Shown piece by piece: positions 17,441 through 25,382 of a stretch of 64,000 bases of DNA. The stretch lies in the NCBI GenBank assembly GCA_910578185.1, contig CAJTPN010000016.1:8379-72378 (forward strand), in the 5' to 3' direction. Position numbers and translations under genes: made by a program. The stretch's first letter is position 1. Each line of letters begins with the position of its first letter. The stretch comes from an uncultured Acetatifactor sp. GTDB lineage: Bacteria; Bacillota; Clostridia; Lachnospirales; Lachnospiraceae. The notes below the pieces were generated by a model that was given only the letters and a program-made list of their open reading frames with translations, was not told the origin of the DNA and searched no databases.

Positions 17441-18736
17441 ATGGGCGCTGCTTTAAATGCGGTTTACAATAATTTTCTTACCGCTTATACCCCAAAGCCA
17501 CTGACCAGATATGATACTCACAAGAAAAGTGAGCTTCGCAGTGTGTATAATTCCATTGTAAAAATAAACAGGGACTCCCCCTGGTATCTTCCCACCACCA
17601 GCAGGGATACCCAACGATATGCCGTGGATCTGAAAGAAAACGCCCGGGAACTGCACAACACCATTGCGCAGCTGGGTGGTTTGGAAAAAGACGGCCTATT
17701 CAGCAAAAAGAATGCCTATTCCACCAATGATGACGTTGCCACCGCCGTCTATATCGGCTCCGAATCCTCCGCCACGGACATACCCGACTTTGAGCTGGAA
17801 GTAAAATCCCTGGCTTCCCCTCAGGAAAACCTGGGACTGTTCCTTCCGGAAGGCAAAACAGCCCTTGCGCCGGACACCTATTCCTTTGATATCGGCGTTA
17901 TCGACATGAACTATGAATTCCAGTTTGCGGTGGGCGAAAATGAAACCAACCGCGAAGTACAGGAACGTCTGGTTCGGTTGATCAACAATTCTGAGATCGG
18001 CATCCGCGCTTCCCTTGTGGAATCGGAGAACCGCACCGCTCTGAGACTGACCTCGGAGTCCAGCGGCCTGCCCGGCGGCAGAGAACAGATCTTTCATGTG
18101 AGCGACAGTCACACCAGCAAAACCTCCGGTACGGTGGATTATTTCGGCCTGGACTATGTAAGCAGAAAGGCATCCAACGCCAATTTCCTTATAAACGGCG
18201 AGGCGCATTCCTCCACCTCCAACCATTTTACCTATGATAAGCGCTTTGATGTGAAACTTACAGGCGTCAGCCCCCAGGAGGAAACCACCCGAATCGGCCT
18301 GAAAACGGACGTGGAATCCCTTACGGATAATGTTTTTCATCTGGTGGGAGGATATAATGAATTTGTAAAAGCAGCTTCCTCTTACCTGGAGTCCCAATCC
18401 AAGAGTAAGCAGCTGGTGCGTGAAATGATGGGCATCGCTTCCGTGTACGGCGTCTCCATGGGCGCGGTGGGATTAAACATGGAACAGGATGGAACGCTGG
18501 CCATTGATCAGGATGTACTTCATGAGACGGCAGTCCGGTCCGAAGATATCAACGAGACCTTCGGCTACCTGAAAAATTTTTCCAAAATGCTTCTGCGCAA
18601 AAGCGACCAGATCTCCTTAAATCCCATGGAATATGTGGAGAAGGTGGTAGTGGCTTACAAGAATCCGGGACACAATTTTATCAGTCCCTATGTAACCAGC
18701 GCCTACAGTGGCATGCTGTTTAACGGCTACTGTTGA
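17441..18736 (+). CDS. FliD-like flagellar hook-associated protein homologue (orphan)
   Basis: 431 residues. The C-terminal part (IGLKTDVESLTDNVFHLVGG...ASSYLESQ) and a middle domain with VKSLASPQEN resemble the D1/D0 regions of FliD filament caps, but the N-terminus lacks the usual ISGLxSGMDxExI motif of the real FliD at 52133-54025. The C-terminus ends SPYVTSAYSGMLFNGYC. Start 17441 is chosen because GGAGG lies 7 nt upstream; the ATG at 17435 is too close. It is transcribed alone beside the ribosomal operon, away from the flagellar block. It could be a divergent cap or a surface adhesin; the role is unknown. Confidence 0.6.
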   Translation: MGAALNAVYNNFLTAYTPKPLTRYDTHKKSELRSVYNSIVKINRDSPWYLPTTSRDTQRYAVDLKENARELHNTIAQLGGLEKDGLFSKKNAYSTNDDVATAVYIGSESSATDIPDFELEVKSLASPQENLGLFLPEGKTALAPDTYSFDIGVIDMNYEFQFAVGENETNREVQERLVRLINNSEIGIRASLVESENRTALRLTSESSGLPGGREQIFHVSDSHTSKTSGTVDYFGLDYVSRKASNANFLINGEAHSSTSNHFTYDKRFDVKLTGVSPQEETTRIGLKTDVESLTDNVFHLVGGYNEFVKAASSYLESQSKSKQLVREMMGIASVYGVSMGAVGLNMEQDGTLAIDQDVLHETAVRSEDINETFGYLKNFSKMLLRKSDQISLNPMEYVEKVVVAYKNPGHNFISPYVTSAYSGMLFNGYC

Positions 18737-18854
18737 CTCATATCCAATTTCCTCAAAGCGGCAGCTGTGCCAGAGCTATCCCAATGGAAAGGATACCGGT
18801 ACGGCTGCCCGCATTGCATTTTGACAGCCCAAAAATCACCTTGGCATGCATCGC

Positions 18855-18886
18855 CAAAAAACGGCATAGCTCTATGCCATGCCGTT
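18855..18886 (-). terminator. Terminator after the XRE regulator (possibly bidirectional)
   Basis: Stem AACGGCAT (18860-18867) with ATGCCGTT (18879-18886), then TTTTTTGG on the minus strand. It lies 27 nt after the regulator stop and between convergent genes, so it may also stop plus-strand transcription of the FliD-like gene. Confidence 0.55.
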
Positions 18887-18912
18887 CTTCCCACACACTA
18901 TTCTTTTTGTTT

Positions 18913-19275
18913 TTATTCGCTTTCTTTCCTGCCTCTTTTCCCCTTTGCCTTATACTTGTCAATCTGGCCGAAGTCGTCCATCAGCTCAAGAACCTTGTCA
19001 CGGCCGGTCTGATTTAACTTCACATAATACTGCATTACTCGATTCTCAAGCAACTGCGCCCCAAGGGAAGCATCTCTCTCAAGGGATGAAAAATCTACCG
19101 GATTCAGGCTAAGCTTATCGCACATTCTGATGACCGTACCATATGCCATTCCCTCTATGCCGCGCTCCAATGCGGTAACCAGCGTGCTGTACGGAATGTT
19201 CATATCCATTGCAAACTGGCGCACGCTGCGATACTGCCTTAATATTTCCTTCTTTAAAATTTCTGCTTTTGTCAT
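18913..19275 (-). CDS. XRE-family helix-turn-helix regulator
   Basis: 120 residues from the ATG at 19275 (GGAGGAAAAGGAT upstream). The N-terminal half is a Cro/CI-type HTH: VRQFAMDMNIPYSTLVTALE and the following AYGTVIRMCDKLSLNP. The C-terminal half is helical (YYVKLNQTGRDKVLELMDDF) and the end is very basic. It is expected to bind DNA as a dimer. Its own promoter carries ATCGTA/TACGAT repeats between -35 and -10, which suggests autorepression. Confidence 0.82.
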   Translation of the reverse strand: MTKAEILKKEILRQYRSVRQFAMDMNIPYSTLVTALERGIEGMAYGTVIRMCDKLSLNPVDFSSLERDASLGAQLLENRVMQYYVKLNQTGRDKVLELMDDFGQIDKYKAKGKRGRKESE

Positions 19276-19307
19276 ATCCTTTTCCTCCACATCAAGCATC
19301 ATAGTCT

Positions 19308-19339
19308 ATCGTACAAGAATAATATACGATTTCCCGTAT
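19308..19339. promoter_or_regulatory. Candidate operator overlapping the XRE promoter
   Basis: Three CGTA/TACG half-sites: ATCGTA (19308-19313) mirrors TACGAT (19325-19330), and ATACG (19324-19328) mirrors CGTAT (19335-19339). They cover the -10 and spacer of the regulator promoter, as expected for an autorepressor site. Confidence 0.45.
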
Positions 19340-19349
19340 GTTATTTCAA
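19321..19349 (-). promoter_or_regulatory. Promoter of the XRE regulator
   Basis: Minus strand TTGAAA (19344-19349) and TATATT (19321-19326) with 17-nt spacing, about 45 nt before the regulator start. Confidence 0.62.
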
Positions 19350-19403
19350 GGGGTATTCTAAAAATTAATAATTCTATAGGGAAATTTTAGATTTTTTTAA
19401 TTT

Positions 19404-21203
19404 TCATCCCGCCGCTACTGTTTTTGCATCAAACAGCAACGCCAGCACAAGCGGCACCGCAAAAAACATATAGAGCACATACCTAACCAGCGCAATCGGC
19501 CCCAGCAGCACTGTCAGATAAAGCAGTCCGATGACAGCCAGCGAAAGTATCTGTCTCCTGCACCGGGTCACCAACAGATACAAAGCCAGGAAAAGGTAGA
19601 CCCAATGCCAGAATCCCGGCGAGAACAGCATGGCAATCACCGGAACCTTCTGTTGATAGATCTCCAGCGATATCTTTTCATAAAAGGTTTCCAGCGCCGG
19701 TATCAGATGCCTGCGCTGCCCCGGCGCTTCCGTGCCAAAGGCAAAATAAGAGCTGTCCTCATACTGCCTGCCCGCAGCCCAGATGCCGCGATAACCGTCC
19801 AGCACCGTATCCGGATACCAATATCCAAAGGTATTTTCCAGAAATGCATTGACATAGATATCGGGATGTCTCATCCCAAGCCGAAACCAAAGCCCAATAT
19901 ATTTTCCCGGCTCCTTCTTAAAATTGTCCTCCAGAAAATTCAGCTTTACCACATCTGCCAGCTTTGGATTATAATCCTCTAATATGACTTGAGGAATGAG
20001 GTTAAACAAGATTTCCTCCTCCTCCTTTGTAAGCGTGTCTCCCGCCTGCATGTACACTCTGGCCAGCTGTTGTATTGGGACGCAAAGCATTTCGGCCAGA
20101 GGGCCCTTTTTGGCGTGCAGCGCCGCAGAAAGCCCTGCGGAAACAAGTATAAAGATCAAAAAAGCGGAAACGATGGGCATTATCCACCGCTTCCATACAT
20201 CTCTGTAAGCCACGCCAAAGAAGATCAGAAAAATGACAAGCGCATAAATCCCGTTGTTCCGAAAAAACAATATAAGCAACATGGCCGCAGCCAGCAGAAC
20301 CTTTTTCCGTCCTGAAGCCAGAAACGATTCCGTGTCTCTGGCCATTTCCAGACACAACGTTGTCAGCAGCACTACTCCGCCGGAAAAAAGCGCATCTTTT
20401 GTGGAACAGCAGACAAACATGGATACCGTTGGGAACAGGGCCAGAAACAACATTCCTGCCCGAAACACCCAGCGCCTGACCCCAATGCGCTTCAAGAAAG
20501 TCATCATATAGGCAAAGCAAGCCGACAATACCGCCATCTGCATCAAAATATAGACCGCAATCCCTGCATTGTAGGACTGGGTCAAATGATAGACGATACG
20601 AATCGTCCATCCCAGAAGAAGTACATGAAGCAGGGGCTGATACGTGGAATACTTTTCCGTAAACACCATATAGGTTTCCGCTTCCGCATCATAGGAAAAA
20701 AATCCGGGAAAAGACGCCAGGAAAGCTGGAAAATAAGCCAGAAACAATCCTCCCCATATCATCAGGAAGGTTCGGTTATTTCTACCGTCCACCCCATGAG
20801 AGAAATCTCTCCGTCGGTTATTGTATCCCTCCAGCAGCCGCACGCCGTTTGCCAGAATGGGCGCGGCTGCTGCCGCCACAGGCACCGCCCAGCAATATAA
20901 GTACCAGGCGCCGAAATCCACCCCATGATTTTGGTCCAGTTTTACCCCCGTCATCATACAGCACACAAAACACAGTAAGAAAATAAAGCAGGGATTTAAG
21001 ACGGATAAGCTCCGCTCCCAGTCCGCCCCACTGGTTACACGCCGAAGCGTAAAAAAGAGGCCAATCCAGACCAGAAACGCCGCCATGCTGTTAGTATAAG
21101 TCAGTGAGCTTCCCGCCACATTTATGCAATATCCAAGACCGACGGCCCCCGTAAGACTCAGGCCTAAAAGAAAACAGATACGATTCCAAGGCAACTTTTT
21201 CAT
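19404..21203 (-). CDS. Polytopic membrane protein, DUF6020-like
   Basis: 599 residues with about 12 or more hydrophobic segments. It contains FPGFFSYDAEAETYMVF after a membrane segment (about residues 169-185), an acidic luminal motif as in GT-C-like glycosyltransferases, plus STKDALFSG and RNNGIYAL loops. These features match DUF6020 family proteins of Clostridia, which are presumed to act on lipid-linked sugars at the cell surface; the true reaction is unknown. The start is ATG at 21203 with GGAACC upstream; a promoter lies 110 nt upstream. Confidence 0.65.
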   Translation of the reverse strand: MKKLPWNRICFLLGLSLTGAVGLGYCINVAGSSLTYTNSMAAFLVWIGLFFTLRRVTSGADWERSLSVLNPCFIFLLCFVCCMMTGVKLDQNHGVDFGAWYLYCWAVPVAAAAAPILANGVRLLEGYNNRRRDFSHGVDGRNNRTFLMIWGGLFLAYFPAFLASFPGFFSYDAEAETYMVFTEKYSTYQPLLHVLLLGWTIRIVYHLTQSYNAGIAVYILMQMAVLSACFAYMMTFLKRIGVRRWVFRAGMLFLALFPTVSMFVCCSTKDALFSGGVVLLTTLCLEMARDTESFLASGRKKVLLAAAMLLILFFRNNGIYALVIFLIFFGVAYRDVWKRWIMPIVSAFLIFILVSAGLSAALHAKKGPLAEMLCVPIQQLARVYMQAGDTLTKEEEEILFNLIPQVILEDYNPKLADVVKLNFLEDNFKKEPGKYIGLWFRLGMRHPDIYVNAFLENTFGYWYPDTVLDGYRGIWAAGRQYEDSSYFAFGTEAPGQRRHLIPALETFYEKISLEIYQQKVPVIAMLFSPGFWHWVYLFLALYLLVTRCRRQILSLAVIGLLYLTVLLGPIALVRYVLYMFFAVPLVLALLFDAKTVAAG

Positions 21204-21319
21204 TTTCCTGGTTCCTTTTTTATTCTATAATAATACTCAAACATACGTCGGCACACAGCCCTTACAAAACGGCTGATGAGCAGACAAACACATTTGAAGT
21301 TCTCCAAAACTTCTCTGCA

Positions 21320-21348
21320 AGTATACCACACCTGCAGGGGCTTTGCAA
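21320..21348 (-). promoter_or_regulatory. Promoter of the DUF6020-like gene
   Basis: Minus strand TTGCAA (21343-21348) and TATACT (21320-21325), 17-nt spacing, with TGG before the -10. Confidence 0.6.
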
Positions 21349-21368
21349 GAAAGGGCGATCTGACACCC

Positions 21369-21397
21369 TTGACATTTTCCATATATGGTATTACTAT
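21369..21397 (+). promoter_or_regulatory. Candidate promoter of the tocopherol-cyclase-like gene
   Basis: Plus strand TTGACA (21369-21374) with TACTAT (21392-21397) at 17 nt, or TATAAT (21395-21400) at 20 nt. It lies about 65 nt before the start codon. Confidence 0.5.
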
Positions 21398-21460
21398 AAT
21401 TGTACCCACTACTAAATATTGGTTCCTGTTGAAATACCACGGAAAAAGCGAGATGAACGA

Positions 21461-22651
21461 ATGAACCTTTCCGACTTGAAGCGAAATTCATATATGTTGC
21501 ACGGCCCCCTTTCAAAACGGGGCTATATGCGTTGGTGGCATTCTTTTTCCGGCGTAAATACCCTTACTGGAGACACCCGTACTTTTTTTGTGGAATTTTA
21601 TGTCATAAACCCTGCTCTGGGCAGGACCCGCCCCATTCTGGGACAACACCCCTATTTCAAAAAAAGGGGCATGCGGCCCTCCTATGTCATGATAAAAGCA
21701 GGGGTCTTTCCAGATGAAAACAATAAATTCGGCAAACAGATACATGCCTTTTATCCCATTTCCTCCCTGCAGACAACAGGCTCTCCCCTGGTAATGCGGG
21801 TGGGAAAAGCCTCCACAGTCAAAACCGGATTTTCCGAGAACGGCGGAAGACGTGGGGAATGCTTTTACAGCGAAAGCCGTATTTCCGGATTCGTGGAAGT
21901 GGATCTTCCAAAAGCAAGGCACCGCTCTCTGATGACAGACGCAGGCTTTATGGAATGGGACTTGGAAGTATCCAAAGCGGTATCAGGCCACACAGGATTC
22001 CTGGGCGGCAGACTTTCCCAATCGCTGCATTTGCTGGACAGTTATTGGCATGGGGAAGGCATTCGCAGTTTTTTTCGCGGCAGCGTTACCTTGGACGGCG
22101 ATACCTATGATGTTCTTCCTGATTTAAGCTATGGTTATGCAGACAAACATTGGGGACACTGTTTCAATCATCCCTGGTTCCAATTTGCCTGCGGTAAACT
22201 CATCAGCGGCCGCACCGGCAGCGAACTGCGGCACTCCGTGCTGACTGCGGGCAGTTTTTGCCCCCGATTCCTGTGTTTTCACCTGCGCCGCAGATTTATG
22301 CTGCAGCTCACCTATATGGGGGAGGACTTTGAATTCAAGCGCTGTAAATGGGAAGTGAAAGAATCTGACAGACGTTTTATCTGGCATATATCCGCCCAAA
22401 ATAAAACTGCCTCCGTTAAGCTTTCCGGCAGCTGTAGAAAGAAAGATATGATGCATCTGAAATATGAAGATCCCGACGGAAAGCTTCCGTCCCTTCCCCT
22501 ATGGGCGGGCGCGGAAGGGGTTGGCACCCTGCAGCTCTACCGCAAAAACGGCGGCAGGGAACTGTTGGACACCCTGAAGCTTGAAAAAGCGCTCTGTATC
22601 TACCGTGAGGAGCCGCATTCCGCATCCCCCGGGACAAATTCCTCAAAGTAA
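21461..22651 (+). CDS. Tocopherol-cyclase-like (lipocalin-type) protein of unknown function
   Basis: 396 residues from the ATG at 21461. The sequence MLHGPLSKRGYMRWWHSFSG near the N-terminus and YGYADKHWGHCFNHPWFQFA near the middle resemble the tocopherol-cyclase-like family (PF14249 type), which has tandem lipocalin-like beta barrels. In bacteria that do not make tocopherol the substrate is unknown; binding of a lipid or isoprenoid is only a guess. No signal peptide is seen. GAGATGAACG precedes the start. It ends at a perfect 40-bp palindrome. An in-frame TTG further upstream is less likely. Confidence 0.55.
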   Translation: MNLSDLKRNSYMLHGPLSKRGYMRWWHSFSGVNTLTGDTRTFFVEFYVINPALGRTRPILGQHPYFKKRGMRPSYVMIKAGVFPDENNKFGKQIHAFYPISSLQTTGSPLVMRVGKASTVKTGFSENGGRRGECFYSESRISGFVEVDLPKARHRSLMTDAGFMEWDLEVSKAVSGHTGFLGGRLSQSLHLLDSYWHGEGIRSFFRGSVTLDGDTYDVLPDLSYGYADKHWGHCFNHPWFQFACGKLISGRTGSELRHSVLTAGSFCPRFLCFHLRRRFMLQLTYMGEDFEFKRCKWEVKESDRRFIWHISAQNKTASVKLSGSCRKKDMMHLKYEDPDGKLPSLPLWAGAEGVGTLQLYRKNGGRELLDTLKLEKALCIYREEPHSASPGTNSSK

Positions 22652-22686
22652 ATCCCAAGGCTTACATGTAAGCCTTGGGATTTACT
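22647..22686. terminator. Perfect 40-bp palindrome between convergent genes
   Basis: 20 bp and its exact inverted complement (centre between 22666 and 22667), including the stop codon of the plus-strand gene. It folds into an 18-20-bp stem with almost no loop. It likely ends plus-strand transcription and perhaps also the cysK transcript, but the T-run after the stem is weak on both sides. Confidence 0.55.
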
Positions 22687-22768
22687 GTGCGTGCCCGTTC
22701 TGTGACATACGGTTGCTTACCTTCAAAGACTTGTTGCACAACTGTGATGCAGAAATAAGTCCGGCGGG

Positions 22769-23707
22769 TTATTCTTCCGCAAACATCGGCGTGGACAAAT
22801 ATCTGTCCCCCGAGTCCGGAAGCAGCGCTACAATGGTTTTGCCTGCATTTTCAGACCTCTTAGCCTGAACGGCCGCCGCGTAAAGCGCTGCGCCGGAAGT
22901 AATCCCCACCAACATCCCTTCCTCTCTCGCAATCAGTCTGCCTGAAGCATATGCCTCCTCTTCGGTCACCGTAACCACCTCATCGTAAACCTGTGTATTT
23001 AAAACCGAAGGCACAAAGCCGGCACCAATCCCCTGCAGCCCATGGGGGCCAGGATGTCCGCCGGACAGCACCGGAGAATTCGCAGGTTCCACCGCCACTA
23101 TCTTAATTTCCGGATTCCTGGACTTTAAATATGCTCCCACACCGGTTATGGTACCTCCGGTTCCCACGCCGGCCACAAAGATATCCACTTTCCCCTCCGT
23201 GTCCTCCCAGATTTCAGGACCTGTGGACGCCGCATGGGACGCAGGGTTGGCAGAATTATCAAACTGTCCCAAGATCACGGCCCCCGGAATGGACTTTTGA
23301 AGTTCTTCCGCCTTGTCAATGGCGCCCTGCATACCTTTTTGCCCTTCCGTAAGCACCAGCTCCGCGCCATAGGCTTTCAGCAGAATTCTTCTCTCCCTGC
23401 TCATAGTCTCCGGCAGGGTAAGAATAATGCGATATCCCTTTACGGCTGCCGCCATTGCCAAACCAATTCCCGTATTTCCAGAGGTGGGTTCAATGATTGC
23501 AGCGCCCGGCTTCAGAATTCCCTTCCTCTCCGCATCCTGGATCATGGCTGACGCCACTCTGTCCTTCACACTGCCCGCAGGATTAAAATACTCCGCTTTC
23601 GCCAACAGCACCCCATCCGCAATTCCCTGGGCCCGGGCATAGCGATCCATGCGCACCAGCGGCGTATGTCCGATCAGCTCCATTGCACTTCCATATATTT
23701 TTTCCAT
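22769..23707 (-). CDS. cysK: Cysteine synthase (O-acetylserine sulfhydrylase)
   Basis: 312 residues from ATG 23707 (AAGGAGAG upstream). PLP-dependent fold-type II enzyme with the Schiff-base lysine Lys48 in PAGSVKDR, the substrate loop TSGNTGIGLAMA, the phosphate loop GTGGTITG and the late SGAA segment. It makes L-cysteine from O-acetylserine and sulfide. It lies 13 nt after the GtrII-like gene at the end of the HD-GYP/GtrII operon, an unusual partner set. CysM-type use of thiosulfate cannot be excluded. Confidence 0.93.
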   Translation of the reverse strand: MEKIYGSAMELIGHTPLVRMDRYARAQGIADGVLLAKAEYFNPAGSVKDRVASAMIQDAERKGILKPGAAIIEPTSGNTGIGLAMAAAVKGYRIILTLPETMSRERRILLKAYGAELVLTEGQKGMQGAIDKAEELQKSIPGAVILGQFDNSANPASHAASTGPEIWEDTEGKVDIFVAGVGTGGTITGVGAYLKSRNPEIKIVAVEPANSPVLSGGHPGPHGLQGIGAGFVPSVLNTQVYDEVVTVTEEEAYASGRLIAREEGMLVGITSGAALYAAAVQAKRSENAGKTIVALLPDSGDRYLSTPMFAEE

Positions 23708-23720
23708 AACAAATCTCTCC

Positions 23721-25382
23721 TTATTCCCCAACCTGAAAATGCACCACCACGTATCCGTCCATCACCGCCATGGAACCTTCTTTCGGCCATCCCGGCATCC
23801 CTTCTGCAAACGCTTCGGCCTTTTCCACCAACACCGGATCCGATACCACATCCATTTGATATCCATGCATACGCAAAAAATTTCCCAGCTCTTGACCTGG
23901 CTTTTCAAAGGCATACATCCCCCATTCTATCAGGGAAGACTGTGCTTCGCCCCCAAAATAATATCCGTAAGGTCCGTAATACTTCTCTTTCAGATGAGGA
24001 TCCAGCCAATCCGTCAGCACGGAGATTCTGTGAAATTCTTCTGAAGAATAGGGCGCATAGTAATCTTTTACCAATTCATAGGGTTCCTTATATTTGCCCG
24101 TAAAAATCACCCTTGCGTCTTCGCCGTATTGGGCGGACACCTTTTGTTCTATGGCTGTCAGAATTTCCTTTGTATGCTCATACTTCAAATAATCCACATA
24201 AAAACTGTAATTGGACTCATAAGCCTGGTTCCAGACCAGCCACAGGCTGATCAGCGCAAAAACCGCCATACCTGCCACCTTCCCGCATCCTTTCAAAAAC
24301 CGATAAAGCAGCACCACCGCAAAAGCCACAAAAAAAGGCATATACTGACAAGTATGATACCAGGAAGGCGGCGATACCACAAAAGAAAGCAGCAACGGAA
24401 CTATCATCATCCCCAAAAAGAGCAGCGGATACCAGAAGTTTTTCTTTTTCACTGCCAAAATCAGGGATGTGATACCCACAACCAGCGACGCCAGCACATA
24501 TCTGGCAATGGGCTCATAAACGACCCCGTTTACAAAATAAACCAGCCAGTACCTTTTGATAATCATAATCACGCCGGCCAGCCATTCCTGGCCTAAAAGT
24601 GTCTCCAGCCCGTTGACTACCTCCCTGGAAACCGCGATCTCCTCCAATGCCTGCAGGGAAAAGACCACCGCCACTGCCTTCTGCATCAAAAACCGCAGGA
24701 GCATACACCCAAGCACCAGACAGCCTGCGATCAAAAGCCTGGGAATCAAAGCAGCCGTTAGCTTTTCCTTTCCGGCCATCCCGCGAAAAAACAAAATCAT
24801 GAAAATTCCGGTCAGATAAAGTACGACAAAAGATTCATAGCAGCCTACCGCAATCCAAAGACAGATCATGCTTCCCGCGTAATATCCCGCCTTTCCTCTT
24901 CCTGCCGCCTCCAGTCCGTCCAGAAAGAAAAGCAGTGCCAGGGCAATGAACACATAGCCGATATCCACACCATCGTGAAAATAATAGATCCATACCTCGC
25001 TGATAAAGGGACACGACACAAAGGCACATGCAAAAGCCGTATATCCCCCAATCCCCACTTGTTCGCCCAAAATACGCCGGAGCAACACACAGTACAAGAC
25101 CACCGCCGCCAAAAGCAATAGGCAGCCTGCCAGCTCGGTGATAAAGGGGGTGAATTCTCCCATATGAAACAGTTTATTGACCAGGTACACGGTCCAGCGT
25201 CCCATAAAAGCTTCCAGACCATCCTCCAGGTATAACCCTACCATGGTATCGTCCACGCCGATACTCTCATGGGTGATGGCAAATCCATAGCTTCCCACGG
25301 CGGTTAATGCCACCAATATTACAAAGACCTTTTGTCGAAGAAAAAAGAGCGCTTCTTCATACAGTTTTCTCATGTATCTCAT
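23721..25382 (-). CDS. GtrII-like glucosyltransferase domain membrane protein
   Basis: 553 residues with about 10-12 membrane segments. The N-terminal extracellular motif THESIGVDDTMVGLY followed by GRW is typical of the Glucos_trans_II family (PF14264), which transfers sugars from lipid carriers to surface polysaccharide. A large soluble C-terminal domain follows. The start codon overlaps the stop of the upstream HD-GYP gene (ATGA), so translation is probably coupled. Confidence 0.68.
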   Translation of the reverse strand: MRYMRKLYEEALFFLRQKVFVILVALTAVGSYGFAITHESIGVDDTMVGLYLEDGLEAFMGRWTVYLVNKLFHMGEFTPFITELAGCLLLLAAVVLYCVLLRRILGEQVGIGGYTAFACAFVSCPFISEVWIYYFHDGVDIGYVFIALALLFFLDGLEAAGRGKAGYYAGSMICLWIAVGCYESFVVLYLTGIFMILFFRGMAGKEKLTAALIPRLLIAGCLVLGCMLLRFLMQKAVAVVFSLQALEEIAVSREVVNGLETLLGQEWLAGVIMIIKRYWLVYFVNGVVYEPIARYVLASLVVGITSLILAVKKKNFWYPLLFLGMMIVPLLLSFVVSPPSWYHTCQYMPFFVAFAVVLLYRFLKGCGKVAGMAVFALISLWLVWNQAYESNYSFYVDYLKYEHTKEILTAIEQKVSAQYGEDARVIFTGKYKEPYELVKDYYAPYSSEEFHRISVLTDWLDPHLKEKYYGPYGYYFGGEAQSSLIEWGMYAFEKPGQELGNFLRMHGYQMDVVSDPVLVEKAEAFAEGMPGWPKEGSMAVMDGYVVVHFQVGE

